From: Spirochaetaceae bacterium
Lineage (GTDB): Bacteria > Spirochaetota > Spirochaetia > B11-G9
Direction: 5' to 3'
NCBI GenBank assembly: GCA_030633365.1
Contig: DAOVSY010000069.1
Span: forward strand, 1-10,930
DNA: 10,930 nucleotides
The position numbers and the translations under genes are program-made. How positions within the stretch are numbered: position 1 is the first letter of the stretch; each line of letters starts with the position of its first letter. Positions 1-5,753 of this stretch are shown here, one piece after another. The notes under the pieces are model-generated. The model made no database searches, was not told the DNA's origin, and saw nothing but the letters and a program-made list of their open reading frames with translations.

Positions 1-63
1 AAAATTACAGGCGCAGTTTCGGTTCCATAAATTTATTTAGTTTAATTTCTGTTCAATCTTTTA

Positions 64-86
64 CCTCGCCAACCGGCGGGGTTTTT
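64..86 (+). terminator. Rho-independent terminator of an upstream gene
   Basis: A 7-bp stem (64-70 with 75-81, one T-G wobble) closes an AACC loop and is followed directly by five T residues. This is the classic intrinsic terminator layout for plus-strand transcription. It must serve a gene lying mostly to the left of the window. The last codons of that gene could be in bases 1-30 (stop TAA at 28-30) or 1-40 (stop TAG at 38-40), but so few codons remain that I cannot name it or choose between the frames. Confidence 0.85.
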
Positions 87-275
87 GTATCCGAATATTT
101 AATCTGTATGGTGTATTAAGGGAGAGAAAGATTCTTTATATAAAGTAGAAATAGGGGTTTTTATACATAGATATGTTGAGTTATATATTCATTATATGTA
201 CCTAACCAATAAAACAACTAAATAAAGTTTTAAAATACATCTTTCCCCATTACAAAGCAAAAGGTATAATCAAAT
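87..275. other. AT-rich intergenic region before mntA
   Basis: About 190 bases with no credible gene. It holds a 12-bp perfect palindrome CTTTATATAAAG at 134-145 and much A/T-only sequence. A consensus TATAAT lies at 265-270, only 5 nt before the start codon of the next gene. The hexamer 16-17 nt further up (TTTCCC or TTCCCC, about 242-248) is a poor -35. The purine stretch AAAAGG at 259-264 is 11 nt from the ATG, which is long for a Shine-Dalgarno site. No RNA gene or other repeat is visible. Confidence 0.5.
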
Positions 276-572
276 ATGCGGCTTAGTAATCTTGAAAAAA
301 AATCAATAATTGATACTATTTTGTATCATGATCCGGAAGCAGAAATATATCTCTATGGTTCCAGGTGTGATGATAAAAAACGTGGTGGAGATATAGATAT
401 AGCCATTGTTTCAGATGAAATTACTAAATCAGAAAAGAGTAAAATACGATTAACCCTTTACAATCTTATTGGAGAACAAAAAATTGATATTGTTTCAGGG
501 AAAATCACAGAGTCTGTTTTCCTTGAGAAAGCTGTAAGAACAGGAGTGTTATTAAATGGAAGATCTAAATAA
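276..572 (+). CDS. mntA: MntA-like minimal nucleotidyltransferase (antitoxin)
   Basis: A 98-aa protein with the minimal nucleotidyltransferase signature of the DNA polymerase beta superfamily. G28-S29 is followed after nine residues by D39-I-D41, and a later strand carries D71 (KIDIV), giving the three metal-binding carboxylates. In characterised MntA-HepT (type VII) pairs the MNT protein neutralises the HEPN toxin by adding AMP to a tyrosine next to its active site. The classic spacing is GS-X10-DXD; here it is GS-X9-DXD. The gene overlaps the next one by 17 bp (ATG of the partner at 556), so the two are translated as a unit. The start at 276 is the only ATG before the GS motif. TATAAT at 265-270 suggests a very short or absent leader. 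Family assignment is secure; the antitoxin role is inferred from the partner. Confidence 0.85.
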   Translation: MRLSNLEKKSIIDTILYHDPEAEIYLYGSRCDDKKRGGDIDIAIVSDEITKSEKSKIRLTLYNLIGEQKIDIVSGKITESVFLEKAVRTGVLLNGRSK

Positions 573-1011
573 TAAAATTCTTATAGAAAATCTTACTAGC
601 CTGGATAAATCTCTTGCCTGGCTTAAACGCTCTTATGAGAGGTCTTTAAGTATTGATCTAAAACAGAGTATGAGTGAAGAAGAGTTTGATACTTTGGAAA
701 ATTTAACTTCCCGATATTCAAGAGCAGTTGATCTTATTATTAGTAAGATATTTAGAAGTATAGATGCTGTTGAACTTGAGGAATCCGGGACAGTTCTGGA
801 TGTTGTGAACCGTGCAGAAAAGAGAGGGCTAATAGACTCTTCCATCAGATTAAGAGAATTAAAAGATTTACGAAATGAAATTGTTCATGAATATGAAACT
901 GATGACCTTGTAGATACTTTCGAGGCAGTTCGAAACAATGTTCCGGAAATTATTAGTATTGCTCAAAATATTAAAGATTATTGTATTAAACGAAATTATA
1001 TGACGATTTAA
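556..1011 (+). CDS. hepT: HepT-like HEPN ribonuclease toxin
   Basis: A 151-aa, mostly helical protein. Its C-terminal half carries R106-N-E-I-V-H111-E-Y113, that is RX4HXY, the hallmark of HepT toxins of the HEPN superfamily. Arg and His form the RNase site of the dimer, and the Tyr is the residue AMPylated by MntA in the studied Shewanella system. The preceding residues, including SGTVLDVVNRAEKRGLI, fit the HEPN helical bundle. A good ribosome binding site (AGGAG, 542-546) sits 9 nt before the ATG, inside the upstream gene, consistent with translational coupling. The stop codon overlaps the stop of the convergent ATPase gene by 2 bases within TTAA at 1008-1011. All key residues are present, so the toxin looks intact. 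An older view of this family is 'nucleotidyltransferase substrate-binding protein', which would describe the same pair. Confidence 0.85.
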   Translation: MEDLNNKILIENLTSLDKSLAWLKRSYERSLSIDLKQSMSEEEFDTLENLTSRYSRAVDLIISKIFRSIDAVELEESGTVLDVVNRAEKRGLIDSSIRLRELKDLRNEIVHEYETDDLVDTFEAVRNNVPEIISIAQNIKDYCIKRNYMTI

Positions 1012-2315
1012 TCTTTCAAAATAGTCCCTGCAGCATACAATGGAATTATCTGTATATCACCATAAGCGCCAAAGTTTTCCAGTGATAGACGAATTCCCAG
1101 TTTACTGTTTTTTTCTGACATAAAAGATCTAAGACTTTGCATTTTACCAGTACTACCCGATTTAACTTCAATTGGAATAATATGTTTATTTTTTTGGATA
1201 ACAAAATCTACTTCAGCATTACTGCCTTTTTTTTCTCTGTGCCAGTAAAAAATTTCAGGTTTATTGTTAGATGGCATGGATTTAATAATCTCAATGCCGG
1301 TAAAAATTTCAGCTATTGATCCTTTATTTATAAGATCGACAGAATCTCCGACAAGTATATCTGACATATTAAGACCAAGAATTTTAAAAATAATGCCTGT
1401 ATCAAAACCTATTAACTTAAATTTGTTTGCTTTTATCTGCGCACCCAATGGAATACCTGTTCCTGCAGTGTGGTAAACCTTATATACCAAACCTGCTTTC
1501 ACTAATAGATCCAGACTATCTTTGAGTGCTGCATGAGAAGATTCTGATTCAATATTGGAATATTTAAACTTAGATCCTGATTGATAAGCAATGGAATTAA
1601 AAACCTCAGTCAGACGTCCCACTGGAGCATGTTTTTTATACTTAGAGAAGTCATCTTTTAGAGATACAGCAATATCATTTATAATTTCATTGCACATTAA
1701 GAGATTCTTATTCGTTTTGTATTCTTTAACTACTTCAGGCATACCGCCGATTATTAGAAAAGTTCTGAAATTGTCCAGCAATTTATTGTGGAAAACCAGA
1801 TCTATAGGATTTCCGTTTGATCCTTTTAAATAATCAATTAATACTTGCTGTCCAATTGCTTGTAAAAATTCTATAAAAGAAAGAGGATACATAAAAACAG
1901 AGTGCAATCTCCCAACTCCAAAAGAAGGTATTTCGCTCAATGCAAACTCCAGTAACGAACCTGCTGCCGCAACATGGAGTGATGGTATTTTTTCATAGAA
2001 AAACCGCAGTGATTTTATAGCATTCGGACATGCCTGAATTTCATCAAAAAAGAGTAATGTTTTCCCTTCTATAATAGGTATGGAAAAATATGCAGATAAC
2101 TTTTCAATAATACCTGCAGGATTCAATGAACCTGTAAAAAAGCTTTTTACTGGAACTTCTTCTTCAAAATTTATTTCAAGAAAATAGTCAAAAGTTTTCC
2201 CAAGATCACGTATAGAGTATGTTTTTCCAATCTGCCGGGCTCCTCTAATAAGAAGAACTTTTCTATTGGTTGAAGATTTCCAGTTTTGGAGTGTTTTATC
2301 AATATCCCTTTTCAT
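1008..2315 (-). CDS. AAA ATPase, AAA_14/DUF4143 type, with PD-(D/E)XK-like C-terminus
   Basis: A 435-aa ATP-binding protein. The Walker A motif is G25-ARQIGK-T32 and Walker B is LLFFDE (87-92), followed by IQ, as usual in this family. A sensor-like strand (AAGSLLEF) and an FGVGR segment with a conserved arginine follow. The C-terminal DUF4143-like part contains E368-V-D370 and then I-E383-V-K385, the spacing of an intact PD-(D/E)XK nuclease-fold core. Such proteins are common in bacteria and archaea, often in accessory regions, and their role is unknown; I infer no function beyond ATP binding and a possible nuclease fold. The start at 2315 is preceded by TGCTATAAT with exactly 6 nt between the -10 and ATG and no Shine-Dalgarno site, so the mRNA is probably leaderless. 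It has the same orientation as the related ATPase upstream but its own promoter. Confidence 0.9.
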   Translation of the reverse strand: MKRDIDKTLQNWKSSTNRKVLLIRGARQIGKTYSIRDLGKTFDYFLEINFEEEVPVKSFFTGSLNPAGIIEKLSAYFSIPIIEGKTLLFFDEIQACPNAIKSLRFFYEKIPSLHVAAAGSLLEFALSEIPSFGVGRLHSVFMYPLSFIEFLQAIGQQVLIDYLKGSNGNPIDLVFHNKLLDNFRTFLIIGGMPEVVKEYKTNKNLLMCNEIINDIAVSLKDDFSKYKKHAPVGRLTEVFNSIAYQSGSKFKYSNIESESSHAALKDSLDLLVKAGLVYKVYHTAGTGIPLGAQIKANKFKLIGFDTGIIFKILGLNMSDILVGDSVDLINKGSIAEIFTGIEIIKSMPSNNKPEIFYWHREKKGSNAEVDFVIQKNKHIIPIEVKSGSTGKMQSLRSFMSEKNSKLGIRLSLENFGAYGDIQIIPLYAAGTILKD

Positions 2316-2321
2316 AGCCTA

Positions 2322-2330
2322 ATTATAGCA
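2322..2330 (-). promoter_or_regulatory. Extended -10 promoter of the first ATPase gene (leaderless type)
   Basis: Read on the minus strand, 2330 to 2322 is TGCTATAAT, a perfect extended -10 element. Six bases (2321-2316) separate it from the ATG at 2315, so the expected transcription start falls on the A of the ATG. No recognisable -35 hexamer is present, which an extended -10 can tolerate. The AGG at 2320-2318 is too close to the ATG to act as a ribosome binding site. Confidence 0.6.
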
Positions 2331-2435
2331 TGAAAAGTTGTAAAGTATAGGCGAGATACATTTAAAAACAGTAAAAAACATAGGCAAGAAGGTTTTACTG
2401 GTAAATTAAATAAAAAAATTTAAATAATATCAATA

Positions 2436-2460
2436 ATTTAAAAGTAAAACTTACTTTTAC
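2436..2460 (+). repeat. Left copy of a 25-bp imperfect repeat flanking the second ATPase
   Basis: Aligned without gaps to 3956-3980, 20 of 25 positions are identical. Both begin ATTTAAAAGTA and end TTTTAC, with the five differences in the centre. This copy is also a hairpin. The sequence is low in complexity, so chance similarity is possible. Confidence 0.35.
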
Positions 2461-2483
2461 CCTCATCATTTTTCCAATAATCT

Positions 2484-3764
2484 TCAGCTTTCTTCTTTAA
2501 GAAGCCACTTCCAGACAGGAATAATATTAATAGTTCTGCCTGACTCTACAAGTATTTCCTCTTCATTTTCTGTAATAATATACCCTGTAGTTAATCCATA
2601 GTTCAGCATTGCTTCTTCAAGGCCTTGCAGCTCTCTTTTTCGTGTAGATGGGTCATATAGTGAAACAGTAACCTGAATAGCAGAAATTACTTTTCCTCTG
2701 TCTACAATAAGAAAATCACATTCACGTTTTCCCTTGTGGTAGTAAATATCAATATTTTTTCTATTTAGGCAATTAAAAATCTGATTTTCAAGCAAACGGC
2801 CACGATCTTCAGAAAAATGGAAACCGATCTGTCTGATCAGACCTGTATCTATGGCATATACTTTTCTTGAGTTCAGGAGCTGCTTTTTAAGAGAAAAATC
2901 ATACTTCTTAACATAAAAGAATATAAATGCATTTTCCCAGTACTCCAGAAATCGTTTAACTGTAGAAAGGCTTCCAAGTCCGGAAATATTTTGCAGAGTT
3001 TTATAGGAAAAAAGTTTGGCTGTATTTGAAAACAGAAATAAGCCAATTTTTTTTAATTCTTCAATCTGATTTATCTTATAGCGGGCGACTATATCCTTAT
3101 AAAGAATTGCCTGGTAATATTCCTGCATAATATTAACATTATTTTCTTTATGAACAAGTGGAAATCCTCCCATCTTGAAGTAGTTTTCCCAGTGAGCAAT
3201 CAAAGATCCTTTTTCTTTTGTGGTATAAAAATTATTTTTAGGTTTTTTATCTATAAATCGGAGATATTCTGGAAAGGAAAAAGGGTGGAGAGATAGTTCC
3301 ATATATCGTCCTGTTAGAGAAGATGCTATTTCAGAACTTAAAAGATTTGCACTAGAGCCCGTTACAAAAATTTTATTTCCCTTCTCATACAGACGAGTAA
3401 GAAATTTCTCCCATCCATACAGGTACTGAATCTCATCAAAAAAATATACTCTTTCTTTCTCTTCTGTTGTATTAAACATACTCTGGTGGAGTTCAAGTAT
3501 CTGTGAGAAATCAATTGCTGAAAAATCCTGTAATCGTTCATCATCTCCATTAAAATAAACACTGTTTTCCTGTTGTATTTTCATGCTGTGGTGAAGCAGC
3601 CATAGTAGTGAAGATTTCCCACATCGTCTGGCGCCGGTAATTACAACTATTTGTCCTGTTTTTATATATGCAGAGTAATTTACATCTCGTGGTATTAATT
3701 TTTTTTTTGAGAAAAAATCATCTCTTTGATCTGTTATTATACTTAATAATATGTTTTTATCCAT
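2484..3764 (-). CDS. AAA ATPase, AAA_14/DUF4143 type, with degenerate nuclease motif
   Basis: A 426-aa paralogue or analogue of the neighbouring ATPase. Walker A is G44-ARRCGK-S51 and Walker B is VYFFDE (106-111), followed by IQ. VTGSSA is sensor-like, and LTGRY carries the conserved arginine. In the DUF4143-like C-terminus E348-C-D350 is kept, but the position of E-x-K reads Q364-V-T366, so a PD-(D/E)XK nuclease activity is probably lost. The frame is open back to 3872, but I place the start at 3764. There TTGACA (3799-3794), a 17-bp spacer and TATAGA (3776-3771) sit immediately upstream, with 6 nt to the ATG, so the longer frame would contain its own promoter. The family usually begins close to such an N-terminus. 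No Shine-Dalgarno site is seen, so the mRNA is likely leaderless. Function is unknown; it may recognise DNA or protein rather than cut. Confidence 0.88.
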   Translation of the reverse strand: MDKNILLSIITDQRDDFFSKKKLIPRDVNYSAYIKTGQIVVITGARRCGKSSLLWLLHHSMKIQQENSVYFNGDDERLQDFSAIDFSQILELHQSMFNTTEEKERVYFFDEIQYLYGWEKFLTRLYEKGNKIFVTGSSANLLSSEIASSLTGRYMELSLHPFSFPEYLRFIDKKPKNNFYTTKEKGSLIAHWENYFKMGGFPLVHKENNVNIMQEYYQAILYKDIVARYKINQIEELKKIGLFLFSNTAKLFSYKTLQNISGLGSLSTVKRFLEYWENAFIFFYVKKYDFSLKKQLLNSRKVYAIDTGLIRQIGFHFSEDRGRLLENQIFNCLNRKNIDIYYHKGKRECDFLIVDRGKVISAIQVTVSLYDPSTRKRELQGLEEAMLNYGLTTGYIITENEEEILVESGRTINIIPVWKWLLKEES

Positions 3765-3770
3765 CAATGT

Positions 3771-3799
3771 TCTATACCATAGAATGAAAAGTATGTCAA
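3771..3799 (-). promoter_or_regulatory. Consensus promoter of the second ATPase gene (leaderless type)
   Basis: On the minus strand, TTGACA at 3799-3794 is a perfect -35. A 17-bp spacer ending in TGG leads to TATAGA at 3776-3771, a -10 with an upstream TG extension. Six bases then separate it from the ATG at 3764, which predicts transcription starting on the start codon. This is the strongest promoter match in the window. Confidence 0.75.
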
Positions 3800-3972
3800 G
3801 CTTACGATGGGGTAGAAAGAAAATATTTAAGCGTGTTCTATTACATTCCTTATTGATTGGGATAGTCGTCATTTCTTTGCTTCTGTTAGTCTCGTTTGTA
3901 TTAATAATTTATAAAATAAACTCTCTTTATTTAAAAAAAATAAAAAATTTTCAAAATTTAAAAGTAGAATGA
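3784..3972 (+). CDS. Possible small single-pass membrane protein
   Basis: An open frame of about 62 residues from the ATG at 3784 (another ATG at 3793; the frame itself is open further left). It has a basic N-terminal part (RWGRKKIFKR), one long hydrophobic stretch (LLIGIVVISLLLLVSFVLII) and a lysine-rich tail, as in small membrane proteins. Against it: no convincing ribosome binding site, no clear promoter, and its 5' end overlaps the divergent ATPase promoter. A/T-rich DNA also readily encodes Leu/Ile/Phe/Lys by chance. I recognise no family. It could be spurious, a remnant, or a small product of the accessory patch. Confidence 0.25.
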   Translation: MKSMSSLRWGRKKIFKRVLLHSLLIGIVVISLLLLVSFVLIIYKINSLYLKKIKNFQNLKVE

Positions 3973-3980
3973 CCTTTTAC
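3956..3980 (+). repeat. Right copy of a 25-bp imperfect repeat flanking the second ATPase
   Basis: The partner of 2436-2460, in direct orientation, with 20/25 identities. It covers the end of the possible small membrane ORF. Together the two copies enclose the second ATPase gene and its promoter (about 1.5 kb). In this copy the central palindrome is reduced to TAAAAG/CTTTTA. Confidence 0.35.
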
Positions 3981-4016
3981 ACCATACTACTAGTTAAGAT
4001 TAAGAAAAAAGTACAA

Positions 4017-4052
4017 AGCCTGGCCGGGACTTCATTCCTGCCCGGCTATGCT
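4017..4052 (+). promoter_or_regulatory. Leader hairpin just upstream of ssb
   Basis: A G+C-rich hairpin in otherwise A/T-rich DNA. GCCGGG (4023-4028) pairs with CCCGGC (4041-4046), extended outward by one wobble and one A-T pair. After a single mismatch, AGC (4017-4019) pairs with GCT (4050-4052). The loop is 12 nt. No T run follows, so it is not a terminator. The ssb ribosome binding site begins 4 nt after it (AAAGGAG, 4056-4062), a place where it could affect translation or mRNA stability. Confidence 0.5.
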
Positions 4053-4069
4053 ACCAAAGGAGAAAAAGT

Positions 4070-4468
4070 ATGAATTCTTTAAATTCGATTTTAATGGAGG
4101 GGAATTTAACCAGAGACCCTGAATTAAAAGAAACCACTAAAGGGACAAAGGTATGTACCTTTACAGTCGCCTCAAATCGTTATTACAAAAAGGATGACGA
4201 ACAGCAGCAGGAAGTGTCTTTCTTTCCTGTAGAAGTTTGGGCAGGACTTGCAGACAGCTGTAATCAATACCTTAAAAAGGGGAGGGGAGTCCGGGTTGTT
4301 GGAAGAATTAAACAGGACCGGTGGAAAGATCAGGATGATAAAAATCATGAGAAATTTAAAATTGTAGCAGAACATGTTGAATTTAAACCTCTCTTTACAA
4401 AGAATGATAAGGAGGAGATTCATTCTAAGGAACAATCATCAGAAGAGGATCTGATGGAAGCCATTTAA
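4070..4468 (+). CDS. ssb: Single-stranded DNA-binding protein
   Basis: A 132-aa protein with the bacterial SSB OB-fold over about residues 1-108. It opens with NSILMEGNLTRDPELKET and continues through TFTVASNRYY, FFPVEVWAG and GRGVRVVGRIKQDRW, the usual order of conserved strands. SSB coats single-stranded DNA in replication, repair and recombination. The domain is followed by a short acidic linker, but the protein ends EEDLMEAI rather than the usual DDxIPF-like tail that recruits partner proteins. A strong ribosome binding site (AAAGGAG, 4056-4062) is 7 nt from the ATG. The gene appears monocistronic: its own terminator follows, and the common ssb neighbours rpsF and rpsR are absent. It could be the main chromosomal SSB or a second, specialised copy. 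Confidence 0.93.
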   Translation: MNSLNSILMEGNLTRDPELKETTKGTKVCTFTVASNRYYKKDDEQQQEVSFFPVEVWAGLADSCNQYLKKGRGVRVVGRIKQDRWKDQDDKNHEKFKIVAEHVEFKPLFTKNDKEEIHSKEQSSEEDLMEAI

Positions 4469-4518
4469 TAAATAATTTTAGGTTTTCTTTATTATATAAA
4501 AAGTATATTTCAAAATGT

Positions 4519-4546
4519 TAAGGTACTCCAATGGAGTGCCTTTTAT
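4519..4546 (+). terminator. Rho-independent terminator after ssb
   Basis: GGTACTCC (4522-4529) pairs with GGAGTGCC (4533-4540) over 8 bp with one wobble around an AAT loop. Flanking A residues pair with the first T residues of the following TTTTATTATT tract. It lies about 50 nt after the ssb stop. Confidence 0.85.
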
Positions 4547-4566
4547 TATTAAATTACCAATTTTTA

Positions 4567-4595
4567 TCAATATTAACTCGATCTTTATCTATAAA
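4567..4595 (+). promoter_or_regulatory. Weak candidate promoter for the 4631 gene
   Basis: TATAAA at 4590-4595 is a fair -10. TCAATA at 4567-4572, 17 bp upstream, matches the -35 consensus at only three positions. It lies between the ssb terminator and the next gene, where a promoter is expected, but in A/T-rich DNA such matches are frequent. Confidence 0.3.
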
Positions 4596-4630
4596 AATGA
4601 GACAATACGAATCGAAAACGGAGTTAAGAA

Positions 4631-5425
4631 TTGAAGAAAAAAAAGTTGAGTCATATAGAAGTTGAAGCAGCAGTTAATGGTATTAGAAAAAAATATAACG
4701 ATTTAATTGTTGAATATATGAAGCCCAAAATTATAAAAGACTCCTTTGAAGATAGATATATAGGTGCTCTTCGGGCAAGAGTGGATATGGGTAACTTTAT
4801 ATATACCGAAATTATGGTAGTTGGTAATCTTATAAATATAGAGAAAGAGAAACTGAAGCAGCTTGAGATAAATAGAGACAAAAGACTTAAAGCTGCCAAA
4901 ATACATAATAATAAGAGTATTGCAGATAGAGTTTTTGATGCAAACAGGGATAAAATAAGAAAATATCAGGGAGTTGGCCTTGATGATTCAGATGCTTTTG
5001 AAATAAATAAGCTATATGGAGCCTTAAAGTTTTTTGAACTTAATCACTGGCCGTTTATAGAGAAAATTTTACGTAGAATTTATCCTTCCAGATATTCCGG
5101 CCCCCGGGTAAGTATGGAAAACAGGTTATTTGAAATAACTATTACAGGTCCTGATGGATTTCCTCCTGGTCTAATAAAACTAAGAACGATGTTAAGCCGT
5201 TCTCCCAGAGAATATTCGTCTTTGGAAAGAGAAACTCAAAGATGCATGCTGGATGTTTCATTTCTGCTTCATGATATTAGCGATGAACTTCCAACTTTTT
5301 TAGATGAAGAAGTTCTTACAAAAGATGAGAAACAACCTCTGGAAGAAACAATAGATTATGTGCATACTGTTCTGGAGGACTTCAGGCTTATGGATCTGAA
5401 AGAATCAAAACTAAAGGAGATATGA
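4631..5425 (+). CDS. Uncharacterised protein upstream of thioredoxin
   Basis: A 264-aa protein that I do not recognise. It has no signal peptide or membrane segment, so it is probably cytoplasmic. It is rich in charged residues. A helical, possibly coiled-coil stretch at about 66-95 (NLINIEKEKLKQLEINRDKR and onward) is followed by a mid-region with KFFELNHWPFIEKILRRIYP and ITGPDGFPPGLIKLRTMLSR, and the protein ends in an acidic helical C-terminus. It starts with TTG; GGAG at 4620-4623 sits 7 nt upstream and no ATG alternative fits. The stop codon is 4 nt before the thioredoxin ATG, and its last codons contain the thioredoxin ribosome binding site. The two are therefore one operon and translationally linked, but this does not define a function. 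Confidence 0.85.
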   Translation: MKKKKLSHIEVEAAVNGIRKKYNDLIVEYMKPKIIKDSFEDRYIGALRARVDMGNFIYTEIMVVGNLINIEKEKLKQLEINRDKRLKAAKIHNNKSIADRVFDANRDKIRKYQGVGLDDSDAFEINKLYGALKFFELNHWPFIEKILRRIYPSRYSGPRVSMENRLFEITITGPDGFPPGLIKLRTMLSRSPREYSSLERETQRCMLDVSFLLHDISDELPTFLDEEVLTKDEKQPLEETIDYVHTVLEDFRLMDLKESKLKEI

Positions 5426-5429
5426 TAAA

Positions 5430-5753
5430 ATGGGCGTTGAAGTAAATGTTACAAAGGAAAATTTTGAATCTGAAGTTTTAAAGTCAGATATCCCTGTAAT
5501 AATCGATTTTTGGGCAGAATGGTGTGTCCCATGTAAAATGATAGGTCCTGTGCTCTCAGAGATCTCTGAAGAATATCAGGGTAAGCTTAAAGTTGCAAAG
5601 GTAAATGTTGATGAAGCCGGAGAACTGGCTTCTGAATATAATGTTATTAGTATACCTACTCTTATGCTTTTTAATAAGGGTGAAATGGTTAAACAACAGG
5701 TAGGAGCTGTTTCCAAACAAGTTATCGAAGGAATGTTTAAAGATCTTATTTAA
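5430..5753 (+). CDS. trxA: Thioredoxin with WCVPC active site
   Basis: A 107-aa classical thioredoxin of normal length. It has the buried Asp26 (VIIDFWAEW), the redox site W31-C-V-P-C35-K and cis-Pro76 in ISIPTLMLF. It reduces protein disulfides in the cytoplasm, with electrons normally from thioredoxin reductase, which is not in this window. The active site reads WCVPC where WCGPC is standard. The Gly-to-Val change lies between the cysteines and may shift redox potential or partner choice, but the fold is otherwise typical. The ribosome binding site AAAGGAG (5413-5419) lies inside the end of the upstream gene. The stop codon overlaps that of the convergent lipoprotein gene within TTAA (5750-5753). 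Confidence 0.95.
   Translation: MGVEVNVTKENFESEVLKSDIPVIIDFWAEWCVPCKMIGPVLSEISEEYQGKLKVAKVNVDEAGELASEYNVISIPTLMLFNKGEMVKQQVGAVSKQVIEGMFKDLI

Larger units (their letters stand above)
2316..2483. other. Gap between the two ATPase genes with an AT hairpin
   Basis: This 168-bp A/T-rich gap holds the first ATPase's promoter and, at 2439-2459, a perfect 9-bp inverted repeat (TAAAAGTAA, loop AAC, TTACTTTTA). On the minus strand this lies 25 bases after the stop of the second ATPase and is followed by A/T-rich sequence, but not by a clean T run. It may serve as a weak terminator. The same stretch (2436-2460) resembles 3956-3980 on the other side of the second ATPase gene. Confidence 0.4.

Noticed and set aside
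3..120. Open frame at the left edge running through the terminator
   Set aside because: It reads across a clear intrinsic terminator and resembles no protein family; more likely untranslated sequence.
134..145. 12-bp palindrome CTTTATATAAAG as an operator
   Set aside because: A/T-only palindromes of this size arise easily in such DNA, and it is more than 100 nt from the likely mntA start signal.
3765..3872. N-terminal extension of the second ATPase
   Set aside because: It would place the near-consensus promoter inside the coding region; family proteins start near the 3764 ATG.
4172..4906. Minus-strand frames of 67-87 aa opposite ssb and the 4631 gene
   Set aside because: They are low-complexity shadows of genes with clear ribosome binding sites on the plus strand.
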